Of a DNA stretch of 64,000 nucleotides, positions 56,681-64,000 are shown piece by piece. Numbering within the stretch: position 1 is the stretch's first letter; every line of letters starts with the position of its first letter. Both the position numbers and the translations under genes were made by a program. The notes beneath the pieces were generated by a model. That model was not told where the DNA came from, searched no databases, and saw only the letters and a program-made list of their open reading frames with translations. Source of the stretch: Beijerinckiaceae bacterium RH AL1 (GTDB lineage: Bacteria; Pseudomonadota; Alphaproteobacteria; Rhizobiales; Beijerinckiaceae); the NCBI GenBank assembly GCA_901457705.2, contig LR590083.2, forward strand, positions 1,116,597 to 1,180,596, given 5' to 3'.

Positions 56681-57738
56681 TCGAGCACCCATGCTGTCGC
56701 GGCCATGATCGAGACCCCGACGACGAACAATATCGCATCGGTCGCGATCGAACCGCCATACATAAAACGGACGATCTGGCCGCATAAGCTCAACAGCGAG
56801 CCGGCACAGAAGACGTGCAGGCCGTTGCGGCCGAGCATCGACAAGAAGTTCGTAAGTCCTGGAAGCCAGGCGTCGATGTAGGTGAAGATGCCGCCGCCGA
56901 GCGCGATCAGCGCCAGCACGCTGGCGAGCCGGTCGGGGGACATGAAGGTCTTGTCGTAGACTTTCACGGGCAGGCCGAGGCTCGGCAGCGAGATCCAGTC
57001 CCAGTACCGAGTCGAGGCAATGACGAGCCCGACCAGCACGATCGGGATCGCGACCATCTGCAGCACGCGCAGGTGCCGGCGGCCGAAGGCGCCGAGGTCG
57101 GTGCGCTTGCCGGCGAGCAGGAAGCCCAGGACGTAGATGAGCTGCCAGGCGAAGGGCGAGAAGAACCACGTGCCCTCGATCGGCCAGGACGGCAGGTTCC
57201 AGCCGAGGATCAGCGTCGCCACGTAGAGGCCGACCGACAGCGGCAGCACGACCATCGGGAGCGCGCGGTAGAGCAGGGCGACCGCCGGCGCTGCCAGCAT
57301 CAGGACCACGTAGAGCGGCAGGATGTTGAAGTAGCCGAGCTGGTGGGTCAGCAGCACGAGCCCGATGTGCGCCTCGACCGGCTGGTGGAACACCGCGCCG
57401 ACGTTGTGCCAATCGAGCAGGAAGGGCGCGTCGAGCCAGACCGAGGCGGCTGCCAGGATGAAGATCGCGATCTCGGTGATGAAGGTCTGCGCGACGTAGA
57501 TCGTGAAGGCGCGGCCCCAGAGCTTGTAGACGATCGCCGAGTTCGACATCGGCCGCTTCGGGTTCTCGATCGACAGCCGCATCGCCCAGCCGGCGAGGAA
57601 CACGAAGAGCTCGGCGGAATCCGACAGCGTCAGGTTGCGGTACTGGAAGCGCTCGAAGAAGTTGCCCGGGATGTGATTGACGAAGATCGAGATCAGGGCG
57701 TAGCCGCGCCAGAAGTCGATCGCGTTGGCTGGGCGCAT
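56599..57738 (-). CDS. OpgC-family membrane acyltransferase
   Basis: A 379-residue ten-TM protein: NAIDFWRGYALISIFVNHIP carries the family's RD/DFWRG-type opening, and SAELFVFLAGWAMRL, FNILPLYVVLMLAAP and LGRNGLHVFCAGSLLSLCG match OpgC, which succinylates osmoregulated periplasmic glucans. No opgGH genes adjoin, so the acceptor is open. The last residues are an Ala/Pro/Ser run. The 3' end overlaps the SGNH gene by about 80 bases. Confidence 0.88.
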   Translation of the reverse strand: MRPANAIDFWRGYALISIFVNHIPGNFFERFQYRNLTLSDSAELFVFLAGWAMRLSIENPKRPMSNSAIVYKLWGRAFTIYVAQTFITEIAIFILAAASVWLDAPFLLDWHNVGAVFHQPVEAHIGLVLLTHQLGYFNILPLYVVLMLAAPAVALLYRALPMVVLPLSVGLYVATLILGWNLPSWPIEGTWFFSPFAWQLIYVLGFLLAGKRTDLGAFGRRHLRVLQMVAIPIVLVGLVIASTRYWDWISLPSLGLPVKVYDKTFMSPDRLASVLALIALGGGIFTYIDAWLPGLTNFLSMLGRNGLHVFCAGSLLSLCGQIVRFMYGGSIATDAILFVVGVSIMAATAWVLEWRSRTKAQAAPASAPVAQPVAAASSS

Positions 57739-57859
57739 TGGCGCTCCCGGTGGCGGAATGGGCGGGCGTTGACCACGAGATTAGGGCCATTTCGCGAATC
57801 CGCGAGGGCTTGGCCGCCTGATCGCGGCCTGTTGAAGCAGGAAGCGGACCTGCGCCGTC

Positions 57860-59410
57860 TCAGGGTTGCAGAAGATCGCGGAGCACGCCCGGAAGGAGAT
57901 CGGGCAGATCCTCCGAGATCAGGCCGGGACCGAACCGGCGTGCCGCCTCGGCGTGCAACCAGACCGCCGCGGCCGCCGCCTCGAACCCCGGCATGGCCTG
58001 CGCGAGCAGCCCCGCGACGAACCCGGCCAGGACATCGCCGGAGCCGGCGGTGGCGAGCCACGGCGCGTCGCTCGCCGCGATCGCCGCGCGGCCGTCCGGC
58101 GTCGCGACGACCGTGTCGGCGCCCTTCAGGAGCACGATCGCGCCGCTGCGCTTGGCCGCGGCCCGCGCGCGTTCGGGCTTGGCGGCGGTCATGTCGATGG
58201 CGGCGCCGAACAGCTTGGCGAACTCGCCGTCGTGCGGGGTGAGGACCACCGTCATCGTCGCGGCGGCGATGGCCTCGAAGAGGGCGTCTGGCGTGTCGGC
58301 GAAGCTCGTGAGCGCATCGGCATCGAGGACGATGCCGCGCGGTGGCGCCTCGGGCGCAGGCGGCGGAGGGGCGAGCGCCGCCAGCACGAGCGCGCGCGTG
58401 CCCGTGCCGACGCCGAGGCCGGGTCCGAGCGCGACGGCGTTCTTGCGGCGGTCGGCGAGGATCGCGCCGAGCTCCGCCGCATCGTCGGCGACGCGGGTCA
58501 TGATCGCGGTCAGCGCGGCGGCGTGAATCGGCAGGGCGTCCCGAGGCGTCGCCACGGTCACCAGCCCCGCGCCGATGCGCAGGGCGCCGCGCGCGCAGAG
58601 CCGCGCCGCGCCGGTCTGCGCGATGGGCCCCGACACCACGAGCGCATGGCCGCGCGCGTACTTGTGGCCGGCGAGACCGGGGCGGGGCAGGGCGTCGCGC
58701 CAGAGGCCCGGGGCATTGAGGCACGTCGCGGGGGCGATCTCGTCGAGCACCTTGGCCGCGATGCCGATGTCCTCGAGCACCAACCGGCCGCAGGCGGCGC
58801 GGCCGGGCATCAGGATGTGTCCGGGCTTGAGCCGGAAGAAGGTGACGGTTTCGTCCGCGTCGATGGCGATGCCGCGGATGGCGCCGCTGGCGCCGTCGAC
58901 GCCCGAGGGGATGTCGACGGCGAGCACCTGGCCGTCGGTCGCCGCGGACCAGGCGTTGATGCGGGCGACGGCCGCCTCCGCCGCGCCGTCGAGGTCGCGG
59001 GCAAGGCCGGCGCCGAACAGGGCATCGATCACGAGGTCCGTCGCCTCAAGCCGGGCGGAGGCGACGGCGACGGTCGGCCCGCTCCAGCCCGCGGCTGCGG
59101 TGGCGGCGTCGCCCTTGAGCGCGGCGCGGTCGCCCAGGATCGCGACCTCGACCTCGCAGCCGGCGTCGGCGAGCAGGCGCGCCGCGACGTAGCCGTCGCC
59201 GCCATTGTTGCCGGGGCCGCAGAAGATCGTCACGTGGCGTGCGCCTGCGGCCGGCAGCAGCCGCAGCGCCGCCCGCGCCACGGCGGCGCCGGCGCGCTCC
59301 ATCAGCGCGATGCTCGGGATCGTCTGGGCGGTGATGGCGTCGGCCCGCGCCATCTCCTTCGGCTCGAGCAGCTCGAGCGGGAACTCCGGTGGGTGGCTCG
59401 ATCGGGTCAT
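57860..59410 (-). CDS. nnr: bifunctional NAD(P)HX epimerase / ADP-dependent dehydratase
   Basis: A 516-residue metabolite-repair enzyme that restores damaged NAD(P)H hydrate. The N-terminal YjeF_N epimerase domain (about 1-215) has MERAGAAVARAAL and CGPGNNGGDGYVAARLLAD; the C-terminal ADP-dependent dehydratase (ribokinase-like, about 225-510) has HKYARGHALVVSGP, LGPGLGVGTGTRALVLAAL, TPHDGEFAKLFG and ATAGSGDVLAGFVAGLLAQA with the catalytic Asp. ATG 59410 follows GGGAG by six bases and is preferred to the adjacent GTG. Confidence 0.94.
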   Translation of the reverse strand: MTRSSHPPEFPLELLEPKEMARADAITAQTIPSIALMERAGAAVARAALRLLPAAGARHVTIFCGPGNNGGDGYVAARLLADAGCEVEVAILGDRAALKGDAATAAAGWSGPTVAVASARLEATDLVIDALFGAGLARDLDGAAEAAVARINAWSAATDGQVLAVDIPSGVDGASGAIRGIAIDADETVTFFRLKPGHILMPGRAACGRLVLEDIGIAAKVLDEIAPATCLNAPGLWRDALPRPGLAGHKYARGHALVVSGPIAQTGAARLCARGALRIGAGLVTVATPRDALPIHAAALTAIMTRVADDAAELGAILADRRKNAVALGPGLGVGTGTRALVLAALAPPPPAPEAPPRGIVLDADALTSFADTPDALFEAIAAATMTVVLTPHDGEFAKLFGAAIDMTAAKPERARAAAKRSGAIVLLKGADTVVATPDGRAAIAASDAPWLATAGSGDVLAGFVAGLLAQAMPGFEAAAAAVWLHAEAARRFGPGLISEDLPDLLPGVLRDLLQP

Positions 59411-59538
59411 CACTCTCCCGGCACGGTCTGGCGGCAGGCGCTTGCGCCCGAGCGGTCGCTCAGGGCCAGTCGCATTGACAACGATTTGGGCGCTGGCTAC
59501 CCAAGCAAGCTAGGCATCGAGTGTACGCGCGCGTTCCC

Positions 59539-59868
59539 ATGACAACTCGACAGGCGAAGTTCGGGATCGGACAGGTCGTAAGGCACCGGAAGTACGCTTT
59601 CCGCGGCATCATCTATGATGTCGATCCGGTCTTTGCGAATACGCAGGAATGGTGGGAGTCGATCCCCGAGGACGTGCGTCCCCGCAAGGACCAGCCGTTC
59701 TACCATCTCTATGCCGAGAACGCCGACACCGAGTACGTCGCCTACGTCTCCGAGCAGAACCTGCTCGCCGACACGTCGGGCGATCCGATCCGCCATCCGC
59801 AGGTCGACGAGATGTTCGTCCGCGCCCAGGACGGCGCCTACCAGATGAAAGCGGCCCGCCTCAACTGA
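59539..59868 (+). CDS. hspQ: heat shock protein HspQ (hemimethylated-DNA-binding-like)
   Basis: A 109-residue YccV/HspQ-fold protein: KFGIGQVVRHRKYAFRGIIY, DVDPVF, PFYHLYAENADTEYVAYVSE and QNLLADTSGDPIRHPQVDEM are the family signature, all present. HspQ tunes Lon specificity in enterobacteria; Lon is encoded 10 kb away here. ATG 59539 is chosen from the family N-terminus; a GTG at 59521 is in frame. Convergent with the IalB-like gene. Confidence 0.92.
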   Translation: MTTRQAKFGIGQVVRHRKYAFRGIIYDVDPVFANTQEWWESIPEDVRPRKDQPFYHLYAENADTEYVAYVSEQNLLADTSGDPIRHPQVDEMFVRAQDGAYQMKAARLN

Positions 59869-59877
59869 AGCGGGCCG
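59852..59877. terminator. hairpin at the end of hspQ
   Basis: CGGCCCGC and GCGGGCCG form a perfect 8-base stem around a 10-base loop that contains the hspQ stop. It is followed by a weak T-rich patch (GATCGTTTCCC). Possible terminator between convergent genes. Confidence 0.45.
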
Positions 59878-59901
59878 ACCTGATCGTTTCCCTCGAGCGA
59901 C

Positions 59902-60636
59902 TTACTGCTTCGGGATCGCAGCGCCGCCCGCCGCGCCGCCGTTCGCCTTCTGCGCCTCGAGCCGCTTGCGCTCCTCCTCGGCCTGCTTCTGCAGGCCCGC
60001 CTGCAGCTGCTCCTGCTGCTTGCGCAGAACTTCCGGGTCGATCGCCGGGCCGTCGAACGCCTTGCCGAAGCCGGCGAGCGGCACCGCGAAGGTGACCTCG
60101 TTGTTGGCCTGGTTGCGGACGCTGACCGCGAGCTTCGTGCCGCCCTTCATCGTGTCGACCGACGAGGTGCGGACCTTCGACTCGGCGAAGCAGCCGTTCG
60201 GGAAGCAGATCTCGTAGGAGCCTTCCGCGGTCGGGCCGTTGTCGACCGAGAAGCGGAAGCCGGGCCGCAGCATCAGGCCGATCGGCATGAGCATGCGGAT
60301 GATCTTCACGTCCTCCCCCTTGATGTCGTAGACGGCGAGCGCCAGCACCGGCGGCTTGCCGGCCTCGGCGGAGAAGTCGCGCGTCGTGTAGCAGACCTCC
60401 TTGCCGGCCGCCTGATCCTTGCCGCACACCTTGGTCCAGTCCTTCTGGGTCGGCACGAGGGCCAGGACGTTGGACTGGGGCGCGCCGCCCTGGGCCGGGG
60501 CCGCACCGGCGTCTGGCTGTGCGGCGGGGGCGGCCGGGGCCGGCTGCTTCTTCTTGGACGCGGCGGCGGCCGGCGTGATCGCCACACCGGTGGCCAGCAG
60601 GGCGAGTGCGAGACCGCGCTTGGTGATCAGCGGCAT
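59902..60636 (-). CDS. invasion associated locus B (IalB) family protein, second copy
   Basis: A 244-residue secreted protein. Signal peptide (RGLALALLATGVAITPAAAA), Ala/Pro-rich linker, IalB domain (VPTQKDWTKVCGKDQAAGKE, CYTTRDFSAEAGKPP, MLMPIGLMLRPGFRFSVDNG, YEICFPNGCFAESKV) and a C-terminal coiled coil rich in Gln/Glu/Lys (EVLRKQQEQLQAGLQKQAEE). ATG 60636 has AGGA upstream. Longer than the copy at 32277, with the coiled tail as its main difference. Confidence 0.87.
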   Translation of the reverse strand: MPLITKRGLALALLATGVAITPAAAASKKKQPAPAAPAAQPDAGAAPAQGGAPQSNVLALVPTQKDWTKVCGKDQAAGKEVCYTTRDFSAEAGKPPVLALAVYDIKGEDVKIIRMLMPIGLMLRPGFRFSVDNGPTAEGSYEICFPNGCFAESKVRTSSVDTMKGGTKLAVSVRNQANNEVTFAVPLAGFGKAFDGPAIDPEVLRKQQEQLQAGLQKQAEEERKRLEAQKANGGAAGGAAIPKQ

Positions 60637-60946
60637 CTTCGATCCTTTCGTTCGGGCGCTCGTCCCGGGGGCTTGCGGAATGCGTTGTTCGGCGCCGGCC
60701 TTGCGCGCGCCGAAAGACGTCGCGGCGCGACGCCCTGAACCGCGCCGCTCTTTGCCGCTCTTTGAGGCGACATATTGGCGGGTGGCCATCTCGTAGCGCG
60801 AGGCTCTCTATCAGAGCGCACGACGTCACGACAGCCCTCGCGATGGGATCGCGAGAAGGCGATGGATGGCGCCCAAACAGCCCTCGCGCCGCCGTGGCCT
60901 TTGCCGCATGATGAGGCGTCGCCGGCCTGGTGCCGGATTCGGGTGC

Positions 60947-62101
60947 ATGGTCGAAGGCATGACGAGCGCGTTATCTGTGGGCCCGGGATCCGTGAGCCAC
61001 GGACAAGAGAGCCAGGACACAGCCTTTCCCGCCAGCGGCTTCGACGCGCTCGTCATGGCTGCCGCTAGGGAATGTCCTGACCTCGTCCTCGTCAGCGACG
61101 ACGGCGGCGCGACGACGGCCGGCGTGCTGGCGCGCCGGGTGGGGCGACTGGCCGCACTGCTTCACCACGCCGGGTTCGCGCCGGGCGAGCGCATCCTCCT
61201 CGTCGCCGGCGCGACGACGGCGTCCATCGTGGCGCTGGTCGCGGTGCTGCGCGCCGGGCTGCAGCCGGCGCTGGCGCCGGTCGGGCTCGGCCCGGTCGAG
61301 CTCGTCGCGCACGCCCGCGCGGCAAACGCCGTCGCGCTGATCGGGCCGTCGTCCTACGGCGCCGCCGACTGCGGCGAGGCCTACCTCTCGGCCGCCGCGC
61401 TCTCCGATTCGATCCGCATGGTCGCGACCCAGGGGCCGGGGCCCGTCGACGGCGCCGCCGACATCTCCTTCGAGCGCCTCGACGCCATGGTCGACGTCGA
61501 GACCGCGTTTCCCGGCGGCGAGCCGGGCACGATCCTGACCTTCGCCGGACCCGCCACGGCGCCGGACCTGAAGGCGCATCGCCAGGTCGCGCTGTTTGCC
61601 GATGCCCTGTCGCTGGTCGAGCAGGCGCGGATCAACCCGTCGGCGCGCATCGTCTCGCTGCTGCCGCCGGCGAGTCTCGCCGGGCTCGTCGCCGGGCCCT
61701 GCGCGGCACTCGTCGGCGCTTCGAGCCTGGCGCTGCATGGGCCGTTCGATGCCGCGCGCTTCCTCGCCGCCTGCGACGCCGAGCCCGGCTTCCATATCGT
61801 CGCGCCGGCCGCCATCGGCAGCGCCTTCGAGGACGGCGCGCTCACCGTCGACGCGATGTCGCTGATCCTGGTGTCGCGCTTCGCCGATCCCGGCGCCTTC
61901 GCGCTGCCGCAAGACCTCGCCTGCGACCGGCCGATCACCGACCTCTACGCCTACGGCGAGGACACGGTGATCGCGCAGCGCCGCCAGGACGGCCGCGCGC
62001 AGCCGCCGGCGCGGGTGACCGACAAGAGCGAGAGCGGCAGCCTCGGCGCCCGCCTCAACCGCGCCCGCGCCGCGCATCGCCGGCAGGGAGCCGAAGGCTG
62101 A
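60947..62101 (+). CDS. degenerate adenylate-forming (AMP-binding-like) protein
   Basis: About 384 residues, resembling the N-terminal domain of acyl-CoA synthetases: GVLARRVGRLAALLHHAGFA, PGERILLVAGATTASIVALV, AVLRAGLQPALAPVGLGPVE. The ATP-binding loop (YTSGTTGXPKG) is absent; at its place is ILTFAGPATAPDLKAHRQV. The later YGXTE and hinge-lysine motifs and the small C-terminal domain are also missing. It is probably catalytically dead. ATG 60947 or 60959 may be the start; neither has a strong ribosome site. Its stop overlaps the GST start (TGATG), so they are co-translated. Confidence 0.65.
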   Translation: MVEGMTSALSVGPGSVSHGQESQDTAFPASGFDALVMAAARECPDLVLVSDDGGATTAGVLARRVGRLAALLHHAGFAPGERILLVAGATTASIVALVAVLRAGLQPALAPVGLGPVELVAHARAANAVALIGPSSYGAADCGEAYLSAAALSDSIRMVATQGPGPVDGAADISFERLDAMVDVETAFPGGEPGTILTFAGPATAPDLKAHRQVALFADALSLVEQARINPSARIVSLLPPASLAGLVAGPCAALVGASSLALHGPFDAARFLAACDAEPGFHIVAPAAIGSAFEDGALTVDAMSLILVSRFADPGAFALPQDLACDRPITDLYAYGEDTVIAQRRQDGRAQPPARVTDKSESGSLGARLNRARAAHRRQGAEG

Positions 62102-62760
62102 TGCCGCCGCGTCTCGTCATCGGCAACAAGACCTATTCGTCCTGGTCGATGCGGCCCTGGATCCTGATGCGCGCGCTCGACATCGCCTTCGACGAGACGG
62201 TGCTGCCGCTCTACACCGAGGAGACGTCGGCGACGCTCCGTACGCTCAGCCCCGGCGCCAAGGTGCCGATCCTCATCGACGGCGATATCACGGTGTGGGA
62301 GTCGCTCGCGATCATCGAGCATGTCGCCGACAAGCACCCCGATCGCGCGGTCTGGCCGCGCGAGACCGCCGCACGCGCCCTGGCACGCTCGCTGGCCGCC
62401 GAGATGCACGCCGGCTTCCTGTCGCTGCGCCGTGCCTACCCGATGAACCTCGGCCGGGCGCCGAAGCGCGCGAAGCTCGACCCCGAGGTCGCGGCGGCCG
62501 CCGTCGCCGACATCGCGCGGATCGAGGCGGCCTTCGCCGACGCGCTCGAGCGCTCCGGCGGACCCTTCCTGTTCGGGGCCTTCGGGGCGGCCGACGCGAT
62601 GTACGCGCCCGTCGTGGCGCGCCTGCACACCTATGCCGCGAAGGTCGAGGCACGTACGCAGGACTACATGGAGGCCGTCATGGCGACTTCGGCCTGGCAG
62701 GACTGGGCCGCCGGCGCCGCCGGCGAGGGCTGGCGGATCGAGCGGTTCGAGGTGCCCTAG
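62101..62760 (+). CDS. glutathione S-transferase family protein
   Basis: A 219-residue GST. The thioredoxin-like half has LVIGNKTYSSWSMRPWILM with Ser residues that can bind glutathione, GAKVPILIDGDITVWESLAI (cis-Pro and Glu-Ser) and then an all-helical C-terminal half. It resembles the bacterial group near YfcF. Substrate unknown. It shares one base with the previous stop. Confidence 0.9.
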   Translation: MPPRLVIGNKTYSSWSMRPWILMRALDIAFDETVLPLYTEETSATLRTLSPGAKVPILIDGDITVWESLAIIEHVADKHPDRAVWPRETAARALARSLAAEMHAGFLSLRRAYPMNLGRAPKRAKLDPEVAAAAVADIARIEAAFADALERSGGPFLFGAFGAADAMYAPVVARLHTYAAKVEARTQDYMEAVMATSAWQDWAAGAAGEGWRIERFEVP

Positions 62761-62825
62761 GGAATCTCGGGGGCAAAATGCCGCCGACCCTTCGCGCCGC
62801 ACCGCGCCCGGCTTATCAAGGCCGC

Positions 62826-63257
62826 ATGGCTCTGCATCTCCTGAAGCTTGCGGTCGGCGCGACGAGCGTCGCCGACATCGAGGCGTATGTCGTCGAGCGG
62901 CTCAAGCGCCGCGGTGGCGAGACGCCGCACGGTCCGGTCCACACGACGCGCATGGTGCCGAAGCGCGCCGACGAGATCCTCGACGGCGGCTCGCTCTACT
63001 GGGTCGTGCGCGGCCAGATCGCCGCCCGCCAGGCGGTGCTGGCAATCCGCCCGTTCACCGACTCGGCCGGCATCGGCCGCTGCGATCTCGTGCTCGACCC
63101 GGCCGTCGTCGCCGTCGCCCCGCGGCCGTGCCGGGCCTTCCAGGGCTGGCGCTATCTCGCACCGGACGCGGCGCCGCCGGACCTTTCGAGCCTCGTCGGC
63201 GGCGTCGACCTGCCCGAGGCCCTGCGACGCGACCTCGCAGAGCTGTGCCTGCTCTAG
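62826..63257 (+). CDS. DUF1489 family protein
   Basis: A 143-residue soluble protein: ALHLLKLAVGATSVADIEAY, HTTRMVPKRADEILDGGSLY, WVVRGQIAARQAVLAIRPF, CDLVLDPAVVAVAPRPCRAF, GWRYLAPDAAPPDLS. This is the conserved alphaproteobacterial DUF1489 pattern; function unknown. ATG 62826 starts it 65 bases after the GST. Confidence 0.88.
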   Translation: MALHLLKLAVGATSVADIEAYVVERLKRRGGETPHGPVHTTRMVPKRADEILDGGSLYWVVRGQIAARQAVLAIRPFTDSAGIGRCDLVLDPAVVAVAPRPCRAFQGWRYLAPDAAPPDLSSLVGGVDLPEALRRDLAELCLL

Positions 63258-63354
63258 GCCGGCGTTCCGCTTGCGGAGGCGGGCGCGACGCGCGATCTTC
63301 CGCCGGTGGCGAACGGTACGACCTTCCCGCGGATGACGCCGCCTTGACGCGACG

Positions 63355-64000
63355 ATGATCTATCCGCTCGCTGCGATCGTCCTGCTGTGGCTCGCGCTGT
63401 CGAGGTCCGGCGCGTTCCCGCGGCTCTTCCCCTTCATGACACCCGGCACCCTCGAGAAGCTCGCCTCCGTCGCGTCCGTCGCCGTCGCGCTGCTGGTGCT
63501 CGTGCGCGGCAACGTCTGGGCGGCGCTCCTCATCTTCGGTGTTGCGCTGTGGCTGCTCGGGCGCTCGAGCCGGCGGCCGGGGACGGCATCCAGCACCCGC
63601 ACGCACGTGTCGCGGGTGCGCTCGGCGATGATCGAGATGGACTTCGACCAGGCGCAGGCGCGGATGACCGGCCGCATCATCGCCGGTCCTTACGAGGGAA
63701 ACGCGCTCGATCGGCTCGATCAGGCGCAGTGCGAGACCGTCTACCGCATGTGCCAGCGCGACGATGCCGACGGGGCGCGGCTCCTAGAAGCCTATTTCCA
63801 CCGCCGGTTTGCCGGCTGGCGTCCAGCAGGAGAGGCTCACGCCGACACGCGGTCCGCTCGGGCGCGCGGATCGAGCCGCATGTCCGAGGACGAGGCTTAT
63901 GAGGTACTCGGTCTTCGCCGCGGTGCGGCGCGCGACGAGGTCGTGCGCGCGCATCGCGCGGTCATGAAGAAGTGGCACCCCGACCAGGGCGGGACGGCCG
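63355..64000 (+). CDS. membrane-anchored J-domain protein, cut by window end
   Basis: From ATG 63355 the frame is open to the window end (215 codons). One or two N-terminal TM segments (IYPLAAIVLLWLALSRSG, LASVASVAVALLVLVRG) precede a helical region (RVRSAMIEMDFDQAQARMTG) and a J domain that begins near residue 180 (SEDEAYEVLGLRRGAARDEV) with the HPD motif in KKWHPDQGGT. It would recruit DnaK to the inner face of the membrane. The layout recalls mitochondrial Pam18/Tim14 and its alphaproteobacterial relatives. Confidence 0.88.
   Translation, partial: MIYPLAAIVLLWLALSRSGAFPRLFPFMTPGTLEKLASVASVAVALLVLVRGNVWAALLIFGVALWLLGRSSRRPGTASSTRTHVSRVRSAMIEMDFDQAQARMTGRIIAGPYEGNALDRLDQAQCETVYRMCQRDDADGARLLEAYFHRRFAGWRPAGEAHADTRSARARGSSRMSEDEAYEVLGLRRGAARDEVVRAHRAVMKKWHPDQGGTA

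Noticed and set aside
59475-59503. TTGACA-N17-TACCCA before hspQ as a promoter
   Set aside because: The -35 is good but the -10 matches neither sigma-70 nor heat-shock consensus; not listed as a feature.

Overview
The window is a high-GC chromosomal segment from an alphaproteobacterium, most likely of the order Hyphomicrobiales (Rhizobiales). The evidence is the split F0 ATP synthase b/b' pair, the ctaC-ctaD-ctaB-coxF-ctaG-ctaE-DUF983-SURF1-thrC-M16-GNAT gene order, two IalB-family secreted proteins, a GCG_CRPN-type small secreted protein, and two perfect CtrA-type boxes (TTAA-N7-TTAA) in intergenic DNA. The family cannot be fixed from sequence reading alone. No prophage, insertion sequence, CRISPR array or rRNA was seen. 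Base composition and codon use look even throughout.

Layout. (1) 1-2.5 kb: a gene fragment, a flavin/PPOX-fold protein, a NrtR-like regulator and a secreted PRC-barrel protein. (2) 2.6-13.1 kb: a polysaccharide locus with a Wzz/GumC-like chain-length protein, acyltransferase, polyprenyl-phosphate sugar transferase, an ExoP-like protein whose ATPase motifs are degenerate, two glycosyltransferases and a GINT1-like beta-propeller protein. A perfect CtrA box lies in its central divergent promoter. (3) 13.1-15.7 kb: a LOV (blue-light) hybrid histidine kinase followed at once by a YfdC-like formate/nitrite-family channel. (4) 15.8-21.8 kb: DUF427, alanine racemase, a radical SAM protein with its SPASM-like cluster at the wrong end, and a frameshifted PAS-GGDEF-EAL sensor. 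(5) 21.9-32 kb: the cytochrome c oxidase (aa3) assembly operon and its conserved downstream genes. (6) 32.3-36.3 kb: IalB and a secreted protein of unknown function, converging on the F0 ATP synthase operon across a strong bidirectional terminator. (7) 36.4-40.4 kb: SMC, a small secreted repeat protein and tRNA-Val(TAC). (8) 40.4-46.5 kb: a frameshifted LRR-protein kinase, then a putative oxidative catabolic unit (MFS transporter, VOC protein, SMP-30-like propeller, PQQ-type dehydrogenase fused to cytochrome c). (9) 47-54.2 kb: the conserved tig-clpP-clpX-lon proteostasis cluster on the minus strand, interrupted between tig and clpP by a plus-strand Phd/PIN toxin-antitoxin pair with its own palindromic operator. 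A second CtrA box sits upstream of clpX. tRNA-Leu(TAG) follows. (10) 54.3-64 kb: a multicopper-oxidase-fold protein without its C-terminal copper ligands, an SGNH hydrolase overlapping an OpgC-like acyltransferase, the NAD(P)HX repair enzyme, HspQ, a second IalB, a degenerate adenylate-forming protein, a GST, DUF1489 and a membrane-anchored J-domain protein cut by the window end.

Points most worth a second look: the CtrA boxes on polysaccharide and clpX promoters; the light-sensor kinase coupled to an FNT channel; the pseudo-ATPase ExoP-like protein; the N-terminal SPASM radical SAM protein; the toxin-antitoxin insertion in the protease cluster; and two one-base frameshifts, each consistent with one base lost from a short G/C run, which may be assembly errors rather than real mutations.
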